A stretch of DNA of 64,000 nt, taken from positions 124,001-188,000 of the forward strand of contig NZ_JAMKOJ010000006.1 in the NCBI RefSeq assembly GCF_023700755.1. Direction: 5' to 3'. The stretch is from Allorhizobium sonneratiae (lineage in GTDB: Bacteria; Pseudomonadota; Alphaproteobacteria; Rhizobiales; Rhizobiaceae). The notes below the pieces were generated by a model. It made no database searches and was not told the DNA's origin. It saw nothing but the letters and a program-made list of their open reading frames with translations. The position numbers were made by a program, and so were the translations under genes. Of the stretch, positions 27,224 through 34,969 are shown in pieces (the first letter of the stretch is position 1; each line of letters opens with the position of its first letter).

Positions 27224-27782
27224 TCACAGTTGGATGTTCGAACCATCGACACTTTGATTTTGACAGAAGGTCGCGAAATCAACGAGAAATCTTTCGACCC
27301 TTTTTCGATTGTAAGGGGTATCGAGAATCTCAAGGATCTTTTCCGGCGTGTCCGTCATCACCGGAAGTCGGAAGAACAGGCTTTCATTGAAATTGGAACT
27401 TACCGTCGAAAGCAACCGTTCGCAGCATATTGAGCATCTCGTCTCCCCGGTGCGAGGCATGGACAAGAGCAATAGCTTTCCCAATCAACTCATTACCAGA
27501 AACGAGCCAATCGATAGCATTTTTCAAACCGCCGGGGATACTGCGAACGTATTCGGGGCTGGAAATGACCAACCCGTCACTCTCCGAAATCGCCTGTTTA
27601 AAAATCCTTACGACAAGCGGCTCGTCAGAACCTTCGAGGTCGGGCGAAAAGACAGGCAAATTCCCTATGCCATCAAACACGTCGATGACAATACCTGTCG
27701 GAGCTATGACCTGCATTGCCTTCAACAATGCAGTGTTGGTGGAGAGTCGGCGGGCGCTTCCTGAAATTGCGAGTATCTTCAT
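27224..27782 (-). pseudogene. NADPH-dependent FMN reductase, frameshifted
   Basis: The first part (27782 to about 27415) encodes a flavodoxin-like FMN reductase: MKILAISGSARRLSTNTALL, the family SPEYVRSIPGGLKNAIDW motif and then HRGDEMLNMLRTV. The reading frame then changes. Removing one base from the GTTG around 27414 (GCAACC on the plus strand) would continue as LSTVSSNFNESLFFRLPVM to a stop at 27224, giving about 186 residues, the normal size for the family. As it stands the product ends early at 27384 after GKFQFQ. It is either a recent pseudogene or a sequencing error. Confidence 0.75.
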
Positions 27783-27921
27783 CGATTCAACCACCGCGAC
27801 CCGCAATCGTTTGTATGTAAACCCTTAAAGCGTATTGCGGCTTATCAACCTCAGTCAACGTGCTTCAAGCCTTTTTCCGCAAGTTGCCCGGCTCTAGCTC
27901 CGCCAGGAGCATATGAAATAG

Positions 27922-28098
27922 TTGCGTGAGACACACGGTTACAAGACCATCTCTGGTCGTGGTGCTCGTGATCTGCAGGACTGGCTTTCAAATCAGGCTG
28001 AAGATGCCCGCCCAGAACTTCTGGCACATATCTCTGGCCCAAAAGAAGTAACGCTTACAGCGCCGCGCGGCAAATATGGCACACAAAGGTCGCTGTAA
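27922..28098 (+). pseudogene. Possible remnant of a small gene
   Basis: The frame reads from a TTG at 27922 (or ATG at 27913, interrupted by a TAG three bases later) to a TAA at 28096. It includes the protein-like stretches SGRGARDLQDWLSNQAEDA and TLTAPRGKYGTQRSL. The composition looks like real coding sequence rather than noise. The family is not recognised. It could be the tail of a broken gene or a short gene starting at TTG. Confidence 0.35.
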
Positions 28099-28108
28099 CA
28101 CGTTTAAT

Positions 28109-28166
28109 CTACTGCATCATTTTCTCCTTAAATCGATTCCGCTGTAAGGCATCATGCAGCAGAGTG
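28109..28166. repeat. Palindromic intergenic repeat, copy 2 (first half only)
   Basis: CTACTGCATCATT at the left and GGCATCATGCAGCAG at the right form the hairpin arms around TTAAATCGATTCCG. It matches the first half of copies 1 and 3. Confidence 0.65.
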
Positions 28167-28221
28167 TCATTTCGCCCCCGGCCGGAACCGACCCCATCGA
28201 CACAGCGGTCAGGTCATGAAC

Positions 28222-29418
28222 CTACTCAGTCGAAGAAAGAAGTGCATAGACGCTGAAACGTCCAGCTTCAGCTTTTTCTGTCAGCACCCGAAGATATCCA
28301 CCCGGCGATCGTATGTTTTCAGCCTTTTCGAGAATGAAGGCGACGCAGATCGCAGCCGATTGATCACCCATGGCATCCTTGGCCTTGCACCAGGCATCAA
28401 AAGAAACCCCCAGGACTGACCGTATGATGTCAGTTGTGACAATAAAATCCTTCCAATCCTGGATGCCGTCTTTTGCGTAGTCCCAGGTTGAGGGGAAGAG
28501 TGATTTAAGGCGATTGACCGTAACAGCGACTTGCCGTTTGCCGACGGTTACCTTTGGAGTTCGATCTTCCTGCTTTTCTTTCTCTGCCTTATTATCAATA
28601 TGTAGTTCTGTTTTTGAAATATGATAGTGCTGCTCATTATCAGCATCATTGCTGCTCAATTCATTATCATTAAGACTTGAAAGATAAAGGTTTTCCACCT
28701 CTATGAGTAAGGATTTCAAGTCTTTGGCAAGCACGGCAATCGCCGTAAGCGACTTGTCGTGACGTTGAGACATTCTCAAGGCCTGATAGCGCTCGTACAT
28801 GCCCAACCAGTCACCCTGCCGCTTTTCCTCAAGCGCAAGCTCGATAATTTTGGAAATATCCCTGATATACACGGATATCTCACTTCGCAATTTACGCATC
28901 ATCTCTGCTTCCTGACGCATCTTTTCTGCGTAAGCATAGATTTCGTCTGCGCGCAGCACAAAAGGAGCCAGGTCGAAACCAAAGGCATCCTCGACCATAC
29001 CAGCCCGATCATGCCTGCAAAACCGCTTCCCATTCGCACTGTCACGCCGCAGGATAAAGCCGAGCTCAACCAAGCGCGCTACATGTCTACGGATCGTTGC
29101 TGGGGCCATACCGCGCGAACGAAACGCAAGTTCGCGGTTGGAGGGGAAAACAATGACAGGCGCTTTACCATCCAGATGCCGCTCTGGCGCAAAGCTGATC
29201 ATCGCCTCTAGAACGGAAATCGTTCGGTCGCTGATGCCATAGACATGCCGGGCTTCCGTAAGGTGACGCAAGAGTTGCCATTTATCGACAGGGCCACCTT
29301 TATTATTGCCTTCGTCCCGGCGCAAATCTTCCTGCTGACGTGCAATATGGGCTTGCCGCGCCAGCATCTGGCCGGTCACTTTTCCTGCAAAAGGGGTCGT
29401 TGCGCGTCTTTCCATCAT
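28222..29418 (-). CDS. repC: RepC replication initiator
   Basis: A 398-residue repABC initiator. The N-terminal half (about 45-150) has a winged-helix DNA-binding region: SDRTISVLEAMISFAPER, then VFPSNRELAFRSRGMAPATI. The Asn/Asp/Glu/Lys-rich linker at about 240-290 is encoded by AT-rich DNA, the position of the origin in known repABC plasmids. The C-terminal domain ends with RSPGGYLRVLTEKAEAGRF, a RepC signature. The ATG follows GAGAGGG by about 8 bases. Unusually it begins about 1 kb after repB instead of the usual 100-200 bp. Confidence 0.95.
   Translation of the reverse strand: MMERRATTPFAGKVTGQMLARQAHIARQQEDLRRDEGNNKGGPVDKWQLLRHLTEARHVYGISDRTISVLEAMISFAPERHLDGKAPVIVFPSNRELAFRSRGMAPATIRRHVARLVELGFILRRDSANGKRFCRHDRAGMVEDAFGFDLAPFVLRADEIYAYAEKMRQEAEMMRKLRSEISVYIRDISKIIELALEEKRQGDWLGMYERYQALRMSQRHDKSLTAIAVLAKDLKSLLIEVENLYLSSLNDNELSSNDADNEQHYHISKTELHIDNKAEKEKQEDRTPKVTVGKRQVAVTVNRLKSLFPSTWDYAKDGIQDWKDFIVTTDIIRSVLGVSFDAWCKAKDAMGDQSAAICVAFILEKAENIRSPGGYLRVLTEKAEAGRFSVYALLSSTE
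28575..28715. other. oriV: Candidate replication origin inside repC
   Basis: This part of repC is markedly AT-rich (many ATTATCA, TTTGAAATATG and TTCATTATCATT stretches) compared with its flanks. In characterised repABC replicons the origin lies in such an AT-rich segment within the repC coding sequence. Placement is by composition only. Confidence 0.6.
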
Positions 29419-29968
29419 TTTTCATCCCTCTCAGGAAGAAAAGACAGGCTCCAAGACCAGTCGCCGACAGCAGCATCATTCCCTCAAAGGCAAAGACGGA
29501 GGCTGTAAAAGCTGGATCTGCTGCATAATGTTCGCCTCAAATCTCTACAATACAAGGCGTTATCGGAAAATGTCATTCAGAATGACACGTCTTGCTCCAC
29601 TCTCGACGCTCTTACGCGATTGAGACGCCTAAAATAGTCAAAGAGACTCGCTCCGAGGATGCTTCAGCATCTTCAGGCTATGGAATTATGCAGTAGACCT
29701 TCGTCAAGACAGACAATTTCTCTTACACACAACGGATAGGATGCTGTCAAAATGACAGCTAGCATGAACAATATCCTGCGTTTCGCAAACGCACATTATG
29801 CTGTAACACGACCACCCTGCTGCATCATTGACACCTTCAATTTCAATTGATTGAAACCCTCTCAGGTTCGAATTGAAAGAAAGGTCCCTCAAATCTATTG
29901 GTTTTCTATGTTTTTCGGAATCAAGTTCCGTTTTCATGAAAACTTGCAGAAACCATGCAGTCAGCACA

Positions 29969-30075
29969 ACTGCATAATGCCTTAAATCGGAGTCGGTTTA
30001 AGGGAACATTATGCAGCAGATTTAAAGTGTTGCAGCATCCATTGTGCACTCGTTAAAAAGCACGACGCTGTGATG
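29969..30075. repeat. Bipartite palindromic intergenic repeat, copy 3
   Basis: The first hairpin has perfect outer arms CTGCATAATG/CATTATGCAG and inner CTTAAA/TTTAAG. The second has TTGCAGCATC paired with GACGCTGTGA, retaining pairing through G-T and compensatory changes relative to copy 1. It lies between repC and the candidate ctRNA. Confidence 0.7.
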
Positions 30076-30147
30076 CCGGGCCGAAGCCTCTTTCCCATAT
30101 CCAAAGACAGAAACATGCCATACGAGACACGAAATCGCGCTCGACTC

Positions 30148-30232
30148 TTGACTTTGATCGCTGGAAGTGATTCTCTTGAATTGCTACATAGAAGAGGGCT
30201 TCCGGAATGGCGACGTTTGGGAGGCCTTTTTT
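30148..30232 (+). ncRNA. Candidate repABC counter-transcribed RNA (ctRNA)
   Basis: On the strand opposite repABC, TTGACT (30148-30153) is followed, after a promoter-sized interval, by a stem GGCTTCC/GGAGGCC (30197-30203 and 30220-30226) and a run of six Ts (30227-30232). This gives an RNA of roughly 50-60 nt ending in an intrinsic terminator. Known repABC plasmids make a similar antisense RNA between repB and repC that inhibits repC expression and determines incompatibility. The -10 box is poor, so the 5' end is uncertain. About 780 bp separate it from the repC start, so control would have to act by attenuation. Confidence 0.6.
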
Positions 30233-30402
30233 CTTTTCTTCGCTTGATGTCCTTTCGCGATTTTATGCTACAGCACAATCCCTTTCATCAGAAAGACGTA
30301 AAATGCTGTAACCGTTTGCTTTTCCTGCATAGTTACACCGTGGACATCTGTGCCAAGGTGACATGCAGTGTGGCTTTTGGTTGACGTGCATACCCTGTAC
30401 AT

Positions 30403-30439
30403 GCCGTCACTTACATCGGTCACCTACATCTGTGACCGA
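30403..30439. repeat. Short tandem and inverted repeats at the repB 3' end
   Basis: CGTCACTTACAT and GGTCACCTACAT are near-identical tandem units. They run into a perfect 8-bp inverted repeat, TCGGTCAC/GTGACCGA, around an 8-nt loop (30416-30439). The repB stop codon lies inside the loop. It could be an RNA control hairpin or a protein-binding site. Confidence 0.55.
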
Positions 30440-31512
30440 TTGTTAAGGTATGATGCGTAGTCCGTTGCCAGGCGATGTTCAAACGCCTCGACAAAACCTG
30501 GATCCACGTTTGAGAGAAATTCCAGTTTGATCTTGCGTCCATGCCGTTGCAGCCTGGCAAAAACAGTACCATCTGGCGCCGTGAGCGTGTCAAAAGCATC
30601 TCTTTCTGTCTCGGGCTTTTGCTTCAAAGCTTCAAACAGCATCTGAAACCGCTCATCGCTACCAGCCAACCTGTAGTCAGCCTCGACAATGAGCTGGTCT
30701 GCTCTCAACCTGTCCTTGTCTTGCCCGAGCAGTTGCGCAAGTGCCATCCAGCGATCGCGGCCCGCCTTAGGGGCTGGGCCAATCGCACGGATGAAATGTT
30801 CGGGAACGGCATCAGCCACCTGCATCAGCCGTGACAGCTCACTTTTTTGCACGGAAAGGGCATCGCCGATGACTTTCCGATCAAACCCCCGTTCGCCAAG
30901 GGCCTTGGCAAACAGCGCTCGCTCAATAAAGCTGAGATTACGCCGCTCTGCATTTTCCTTCCCCTGCGCCAGGACAAGCTCACTGTCGCTGAGTGCACGC
31001 ACCAGCGCTTTGACAGGTAGACCAAGACGGCGAACGGCATTCAGGCGCCGATGGCCATAGGCAACCTGAAACCGCTCAGGATGATCGGGATGACGGCGCA
31101 CCAGAATAGGCACCTGTTGACCGCTTTCCCTGATGCTGTCGACAAGGGCCAGAAATTCGGGATCGTCTTTTTCCTGATCACTGAGACGATCTGAAATGAA
31201 AGAACTCTCAATCAACGCCGGATCGAGCGATATGACCCTTTCCCCTTCCTGCAAGGCCTGACGCAAAACCCGCGCCTCTTCTGCTTCGCGCGTAATCGAC
31301 GACAAGGTCAGGCCCATGGCCTTCACAGCCCCCGAAGCCGTGCGTGCATTGCCCAAGGTTTGAGCCTCCTGCCCTGCCCCACTTTCCGGCGGCGTCCGGT
31401 TATCGCTGTGATCCTGCTTCGTCTCTGCCTGATTTGATTCGCCTGACTTGGCGGTCGTGGTCGAATCCGCAAACAAAGCGCGAAGCTCGTTCTTTCGGTT
31501 CTTACCGATCAT
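30424..31512 (-). CDS. repB: RepB, ParB-like partition protein
   Basis: A 362-residue ParB-family DNA-binding partition protein. The ParB/Sulfiredoxin domain (about 115-205) shows DSIRESGQQVPILVRRHPD and VAYGHRRLNAVRRLG, including the CTP/arginine-rich box GHRR. A helix-turn-helix follows (FDRKVIGDALSVQKSELSR). It acts with RepA to place parS-bearing DNA. Its start overlaps the repA stop by 4 bp. No parS consensus was seen in the window by eye. Confidence 0.95.
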   Translation of the reverse strand: MIGKNRKNELRALFADSTTTAKSGESNQAETKQDHSDNRTPPESGAGQEAQTLGNARTASGAVKAMGLTLSSITREAEEARVLRQALQEGERVISLDPALIESSFISDRLSDQEKDDPEFLALVDSIRESGQQVPILVRRHPDHPERFQVAYGHRRLNAVRRLGLPVKALVRALSDSELVLAQGKENAERRNLSFIERALFAKALGERGFDRKVIGDALSVQKSELSRLMQVADAVPEHFIRAIGPAPKAGRDRWMALAQLLGQDKDRLRADQLIVEADYRLAGSDERFQMLFEALKQKPETERDAFDTLTAPDGTVFARLQRHGRKIKLEFLSNVDPGFVEAFEHRLATDYASYLNNRSQM

Positions 31513-32825
31513 TCTTTCCTCCCCCAGACTGAAAGGAGCAGTTGTTCGATTTCACTATTCACCGCATCCAGCGATTCCATTGCCCTGTCATAGGTGCCAC
31601 GGCTGAAATTCTCCCGGCCCACCTCGTAAAGCGTCTGCTTGGTCAGACCAGCATCGGAAATAGCAGTGGATTTGACCATCGGCGCTGTCAGAACCCGATC
31701 ACCAAAGAGCGAGCGCATGAAGCCGGCAATTTGGGCCTGCGGCCCGTCATTCGGTTCGAACCGGGTTACGAGATAGCGGAGAAAATCGAAATTCAGCGTC
31801 CCGCCCGCTTCGCGCACAACACTCAGGAGATCAGATGTCATGAACAGGAACTGGCTCATCGAGGCCACATCGAGCATCTGCGGATGAACCGTCACGATCA
31901 CCGAGGTCGAAGCGCACAGCGCAGACAGTGTCAGATAGCCGAGCTGCGGTGGGCAATCGATCACGACGATGTCGTAATCATCGGCAACCTCCTGCAACGC
32001 TTGTTGAACGCGGGTAAAAAACAACGCATTCTCATCGCCCGGTTTACGCTCCGCCAACGCCCTTGGCGTGGAATGCTCGAATTCCTGCAATTCGAGATTT
32101 CCAGGGACGAGATCAAGATTGTGGAAGTAGGTTTTGCGCACGATGTCGCGCAGCGAACGCCGTTCCTCGTCATAGCGGATCGCACCATAAATGGTATCAT
32201 TGCCGACAAGATCGAGTTCCGGTTGATAGCCGAAGAGCGCTGAAAGCGAAGCCTGTGGGTCGAGATCAACCGCCAGAACGCGATAGCCAGCCATCGCCAG
32301 ATACTGAGCCAGATGCACGGCAGACGTGGTCTTGCCTGATCCGCCCTTGAAATTCGTCACGGAAATGACCTGAAGATGTTCGCCGGCATCCTTGTCGCGC
32401 CACTTCACATAAGACCGGGCCTTGGCAAGATTACCCTTGGCGCGCGCCTGCTCAGCGAGATAATGGCGAAGAGCATCGATATCGGCCAGAGAATAATAGC
32501 GTCGACCGCCGGTACCCACTTCAGGATTGGGTCCCTCACCTGCCAGAGACAACTGACGCAGATAGCCATCCGAGACACCGACCAGACGCGCTGCCTCACC
32601 GGAGGTGAAACTGCGCAAGGTCTTCATCGACGCCGGCGGAAACAGCCTTTCCCGCATGGCTTTCAACTGCGCCGAAAGCACCCGGGCATCTTCAGCAATG
32701 GTTTCATCGGCGGGACGCAAGCCTGCCTCCTGTGTTGCTGTTGCGATCTGCGACCAAGCCGTCATTTCACCATCACCTGTCCACCGAAGGAACCTTTCGT
32801 CAAAACCAGAAAAATCTCCGTCCAT
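31509..32825 (-). CDS. repA: RepA, ParA-like partition ATPase and autorepressor
   Basis: A 438-residue type Ia ParA with an N-terminal helix-turn-helix (about 68-130, FTSGEAARLVGVSDGYLRQL) and the deviant Walker A FKGGSGKTT. Walker A' is VLAVDLDPQ and Walker B is IVVIDCPPQLG. It drives plasmid partition with RepB and represses its own promoter. The first ATG (32825) is used, but no clear Shine-Dalgarno precedes it; the ATG 20 codons later (32765) is possible. It is the first gene of the operon repA-repB-repC. Confidence 0.94.
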   Translation of the reverse strand: MDGDFSGFDERFLRWTGDGEMTAWSQIATATQEAGLRPADETIAEDARVLSAQLKAMRERLFPPASMKTLRSFTSGEAARLVGVSDGYLRQLSLAGEGPNPEVGTGGRRYYSLADIDALRHYLAEQARAKGNLAKARSYVKWRDKDAGEHLQVISVTNFKGGSGKTTSAVHLAQYLAMAGYRVLAVDLDPQASLSALFGYQPELDLVGNDTIYGAIRYDEERRSLRDIVRKTYFHNLDLVPGNLELQEFEHSTPRALAERKPGDENALFFTRVQQALQEVADDYDIVVIDCPPQLGYLTLSALCASTSVIVTVHPQMLDVASMSQFLFMTSDLLSVVREAGGTLNFDFLRYLVTRFEPNDGPQAQIAGFMRSLFGDRVLTAPMVKSTAISDAGLTKQTLYEVGRENFSRGTYDRAMESLDAVNSEIEQLLLSVWGRKE

Positions 32826-32943
32826 GGATAATGGACCAGCCCGGACATTTCAGGGCTGAAAGCTTCAAGGCTTTATCAAAACACTGAAACACACCAAGCT
32901 TTTGTTTTCCCGCATTTCCGGTCCCGAAAATTCTCAATCCGGC

Positions 32944-32966
32944 ACGTGTCTACACGTCATATGACG
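32944..32966. promoter_or_regulatory. Candidate RepA operator upstream of repA
   Basis: Two overlapping palindromes, ACGTGT-CT-ACACGT (32944-32957) and CGTCATATGACG (32955-32966), lie 119-141 bp before the repA start. RepA proteins repress their promoter at symmetrical operators. Confidence 0.45.
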
Positions 32967-32981
32967 ATGCCCGAGACCTTT

Positions 32982-33001
32982 TCCGCTTTTAAAAAAGCGG
33001 A
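32982..33001 (+). terminator. Hairpin with A/T-rich tail upstream of repA
   Basis: A 9-bp perfect stem, TCCGCTTTT/AAAAGCGGA, has a 2-nt spacer and TTTTG after it on the plus strand. It could insulate repA or be part of the replication control region. Confidence 0.4.
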
Positions 33002-33262
33002 TTTTGTCAACAGCCATGTCACACTGAATCAGGCCAATGCCTGATTCCCTGCAAGAAGGATATACGCGCCCTCAAAAAAATAACAGCTTTTATGCTCGGT
33101 AACGGAGGTTTTCCAAAAATCTGTCAAATTTCGTTAATTCAACCGAGCAATAATATACGCTGAACAGCATCAAAGAAAAAATATGGCGACCGTTCCTATC
33201 GAACGGCTTAGAGCATTTCACTGTTTCACAAGAATGCCATAACTTACTGTTTTCATGCAATA

Positions 33263-33306
33263 TTGGCGAAGGTCTGGTGAGCCCTTGCTCACCAGACCTT
33301 CGCCAA
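33263..33306. repeat. Perfect 44-bp palindrome (20-bp arms, 4-nt loop)
   Basis: Arms 33263-33282 (TTGGCGAAGGTCTGGTGAGC) and 33287-33306 are exact reverse complements around CCTT. It lies 38 bp past the orphan parA stop. There is no T-run on either strand, so it is not a standard intrinsic terminator. Candidate roles are a Rho-assisted terminator or a replicon cis-site. Confidence 0.85.
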
Positions 33307-33344
33307 CAGGTTAGATCAGAACGATCAATCAAAAAGATAGAGGC

Positions 33345-34076
33345 TCAGCCCGTTGCAAGCTGTTGCCTTATAAAATCGTTGACAATATCGGCATTGGCAG
33401 CGCGAAGTTTGCGCATGGCAGGCACAAGCAGTTCAACCTCGTCGGCATAACATTCGGCATTCAAAACCGCCTTATCGACATTACTGACCCGCTCCGGGTC
33501 CAGTCGGTGAACGGCACAGCGATATTCAAACATGTCCCGGAAAGCCGCGCGTTCGATGATCGGCGTGTTCAGCACCCTGACCGATTGCGTGGCCAGCATC
33601 TCCTTGACCGTGCGCAGCGAGCGGGTCGTCACCAGCGAATTGACCCGCGACAGCACGACCGAATGGGCAATATCGAGACTGGCACGACGGCGCAGCATCT
33701 GGATAAGGTCGAGAACCTGTGCCGCCCCTTCCGCATCCATGGCGCTGCCCTGAACAGGAATGAGGGCATGATCGGACAGGCTCAGCGCCGTGGGCAGGAA
33801 AGGCGTTTTCATGCCCGGCAGGTCGATCAGCACATAATCGTAGCGCGCCTTGAGGTCTTCAGCCACAGCTGCGAAACTTTGTGCCGTCACCGAACTTGCC
33901 AGCCGCAACGACGGCGACACCTCCGCCCCGGCAAACCAGCGCGACACCCAGTATTGCGGGTCGAGATCGATCACCGCCACCTTGTAGTCGCGGCGGACGA
34001 GTTCGTTGGCAAGCAGAACCAGCGCGGTGGTTTTACCGGCGCCGCCCTTGGAATTGGCGAAACTGATGATGGGCAT
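33345..34076 (-). CDS. Orphan ParA/MinD-family ATPase (VirC1-like)
   Basis: A 243-residue Walker-type ATPase with deviant Walker A NSKGGAGKTT, Walker A' VAVIDLDPQ and Walker B YVLIDLPG. It lacks the N-terminal helix-turn-helix of RepA, and no parB partner is adjacent. Size and pattern resemble VirC1 and other orphan ParA proteins that position DNA or protein complexes. It sits immediately upstream of the repA control region in the same orientation. A role in replicon positioning is possible but not shown. Confidence 0.85.
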   Translation of the reverse strand: MPIISFANSKGGAGKTTALVLLANELVRRDYKVAVIDLDPQYWVSRWFAGAEVSPSLRLASSVTAQSFAAVAEDLKARYDYVLIDLPGMKTPFLPTALSLSDHALIPVQGSAMDAEGAAQVLDLIQMLRRRASLDIAHSVVLSRVNSLVTTRSLRTVKEMLATQSVRVLNTPIIERAAFRDMFEYRCAVHRLDPERVSNVDKAVLNAECYADEVELLVPAMRKLRAANADIVNDFIRQQLATG

Positions 34077-34148
34077 GAGACTGACCTCGGTGATGCACAG
34101 GGCAGATCATCGCCCTTCAAAGACCTGTGAATCGGCCCTTCCCATCAT

Positions 34149-34166
34149 CCTTAATCATGGTTAAGG
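34149..34166. promoter_or_regulatory. Near-palindrome before the orphan parA gene
   Basis: CCTTAATCATGGTTAAGG (34149-34166) is symmetrical except for two central positions. Its GGTTAAG is repeated in inverse as CTTAACC at 34191-34197. It lies 73-90 bp before the parA start and may be an operator. Confidence 0.35.
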
Positions 34167-34204
34167 AACTGTATATGCAATCATCAGACGCTTAACCTGC
34201 CACG

Positions 34205-34969
34205 TCACGAAGATGACGGCAGAACGGGCTTCGCGTCCTGCGTCAGGCGCTCTGAAGAGGCGTTTTCCTTGAGATCCACACCCGTCAGCTTCAGCCGCAA
34301 GGCTTCCTTCGCCAGCCAGGCAATCTTGTCTGCCGCCACTTCATAGGAGAGGCCATCGTCGTGAATATTGGAGATGCAATTGCGTTCGCTGTCCATCCTG
34401 CCCGGTTTTGGAGCAAAGGTCAGATAGGCACCGAGACTGTCGGGGACACTCAGGCCGGGACGTTCACCGATCAGCATAATCACCAGATCAGCCTTCAGCG
34501 CCGCGCCAATCTCATCGCCAAAGGCAACTCGCGCCTGCTGTCCAAGAATGACAGGCCCGATGGTTAAACCACCCAGGCGTTTCACTGCAGCCTTGTAGAC
34601 GGCGCTTGCATGGCGCTCCACCGCAGCAGCAGACAAGCCGTCAGCAATAACGAAGACAATGTCATAACCACCCCTGTCTTTCGGCAGGTCTTCGACCATG
34701 ACCTGCCGACCAAGATCGGGACGGGTCAGATAAGTGGCCCGGTCCGCCGCAAGCGAACGCACGACAACACATTCCTGAGGGGCGAGTTCCTGACGCAAGC
34801 GGTCGAAGTCCACCGCGCCATGCACGGCATCGCGTGCCCGTGCATGGGCAAGCTGGAAATCGAGCACCGCCTTGACCGGCATGGCGTCGCCTGCCCGGCC
34901 AAGACCGATACGCGCTCGCGTCACCGTGCGAAACCGGGCAAAAGGATCGAGATCAACCGGTTCACTCAT
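34205..34969 (-). CDS. eutC: Ethanolamine ammonia-lyase small subunit
   Basis: A 254-residue EutC with the family opening FARFRTVTRARIGLGRAGDA, then DGLSAAAVERHA and LIGERPGLSVPDSLGAYLT. With EutB it forms the adenosylcobalamin-dependent lyase that splits ethanolamine to acetaldehyde and ammonia. Its ATG overlaps the eutB stop by 4 bp. No reactivase, aldehyde dehydrogenase or microcompartment genes are present, matching the simple eutBC type. Confidence 0.95.
   Translation of the reverse strand: MSEPVDLDPFARFRTVTRARIGLGRAGDAMPVKAVLDFQLAHARARDAVHGAVDFDRLRQELAPQECVVVRSLAADRATYLTRPDLGRQVMVEDLPKDRGGYDIVFVIADGLSAAAVERHASAVYKAAVKRLGGLTIGPVILGQQARVAFGDEIGAALKADLVIMLIGERPGLSVPDSLGAYLTFAPKPGRMDSERNCISNIHDDGLSYEVAADKIAWLAKEALRLKLTGVDLKENASSERLTQDAKPVLPSSS

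Larger units (their letters stand above)
27783..28221. other. Spacer with gene remnant and repeat, downstream of repC
   Basis: This 439-bp region holds a possible gene remnant on the plus strand (27922-28098) and a palindromic repeat (28109-28166). No parS consensus (GTT-N4-GC-N4-AAC) was seen in it. It marks the boundary between the accessory genes and the replication region. Confidence 0.45.
29419..30423. other. Expanded repB-repC intergenic region
   Basis: About 1 kb without a convincing protein gene lies where repABC replicons usually have only 100-200 bp. It holds a candidate antisense ctRNA (30148-30232), a full bipartite repeat (29969-30075) and several fragments with ATGCAG/CTGCAT or CAGCAT/ATGCTG motifs (about 29515-29560, 29640-29700, 29790-29835 and 30265-30320). 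Repeat insertions seem to have stretched it. Confidence 0.65.
32826..33344. other. Control region between orphan parA and repA
   Basis: No gene is seen in this 519-bp region. It should hold the repA promoter and contains overlapping palindromes (32944-32966), an A/T-rich hairpin (32982-33001) and a perfect 44-bp palindrome (33263-33306). Short frames on both strands lack coding character. Confidence 0.6.

Noticed and set aside
30070-30384. Open frame of 104 codons in the repB-repC gap
   Set aside because: It runs through the candidate ctRNA and repeats and has no family pattern.
33090-33332. Open frame of 80 codons between parA and repA
   Set aside because: It spans the 44-bp palindrome and AT-rich sequence and has an odd composition with no ribosome binding site.
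27783-34204. parS site with consensus GTT-N4-GC-N4-AAC
   Set aside because: Scanned by eye in the gaps around repABC; no matching 16-bp palindrome was found. A pattern search is needed to be sure.
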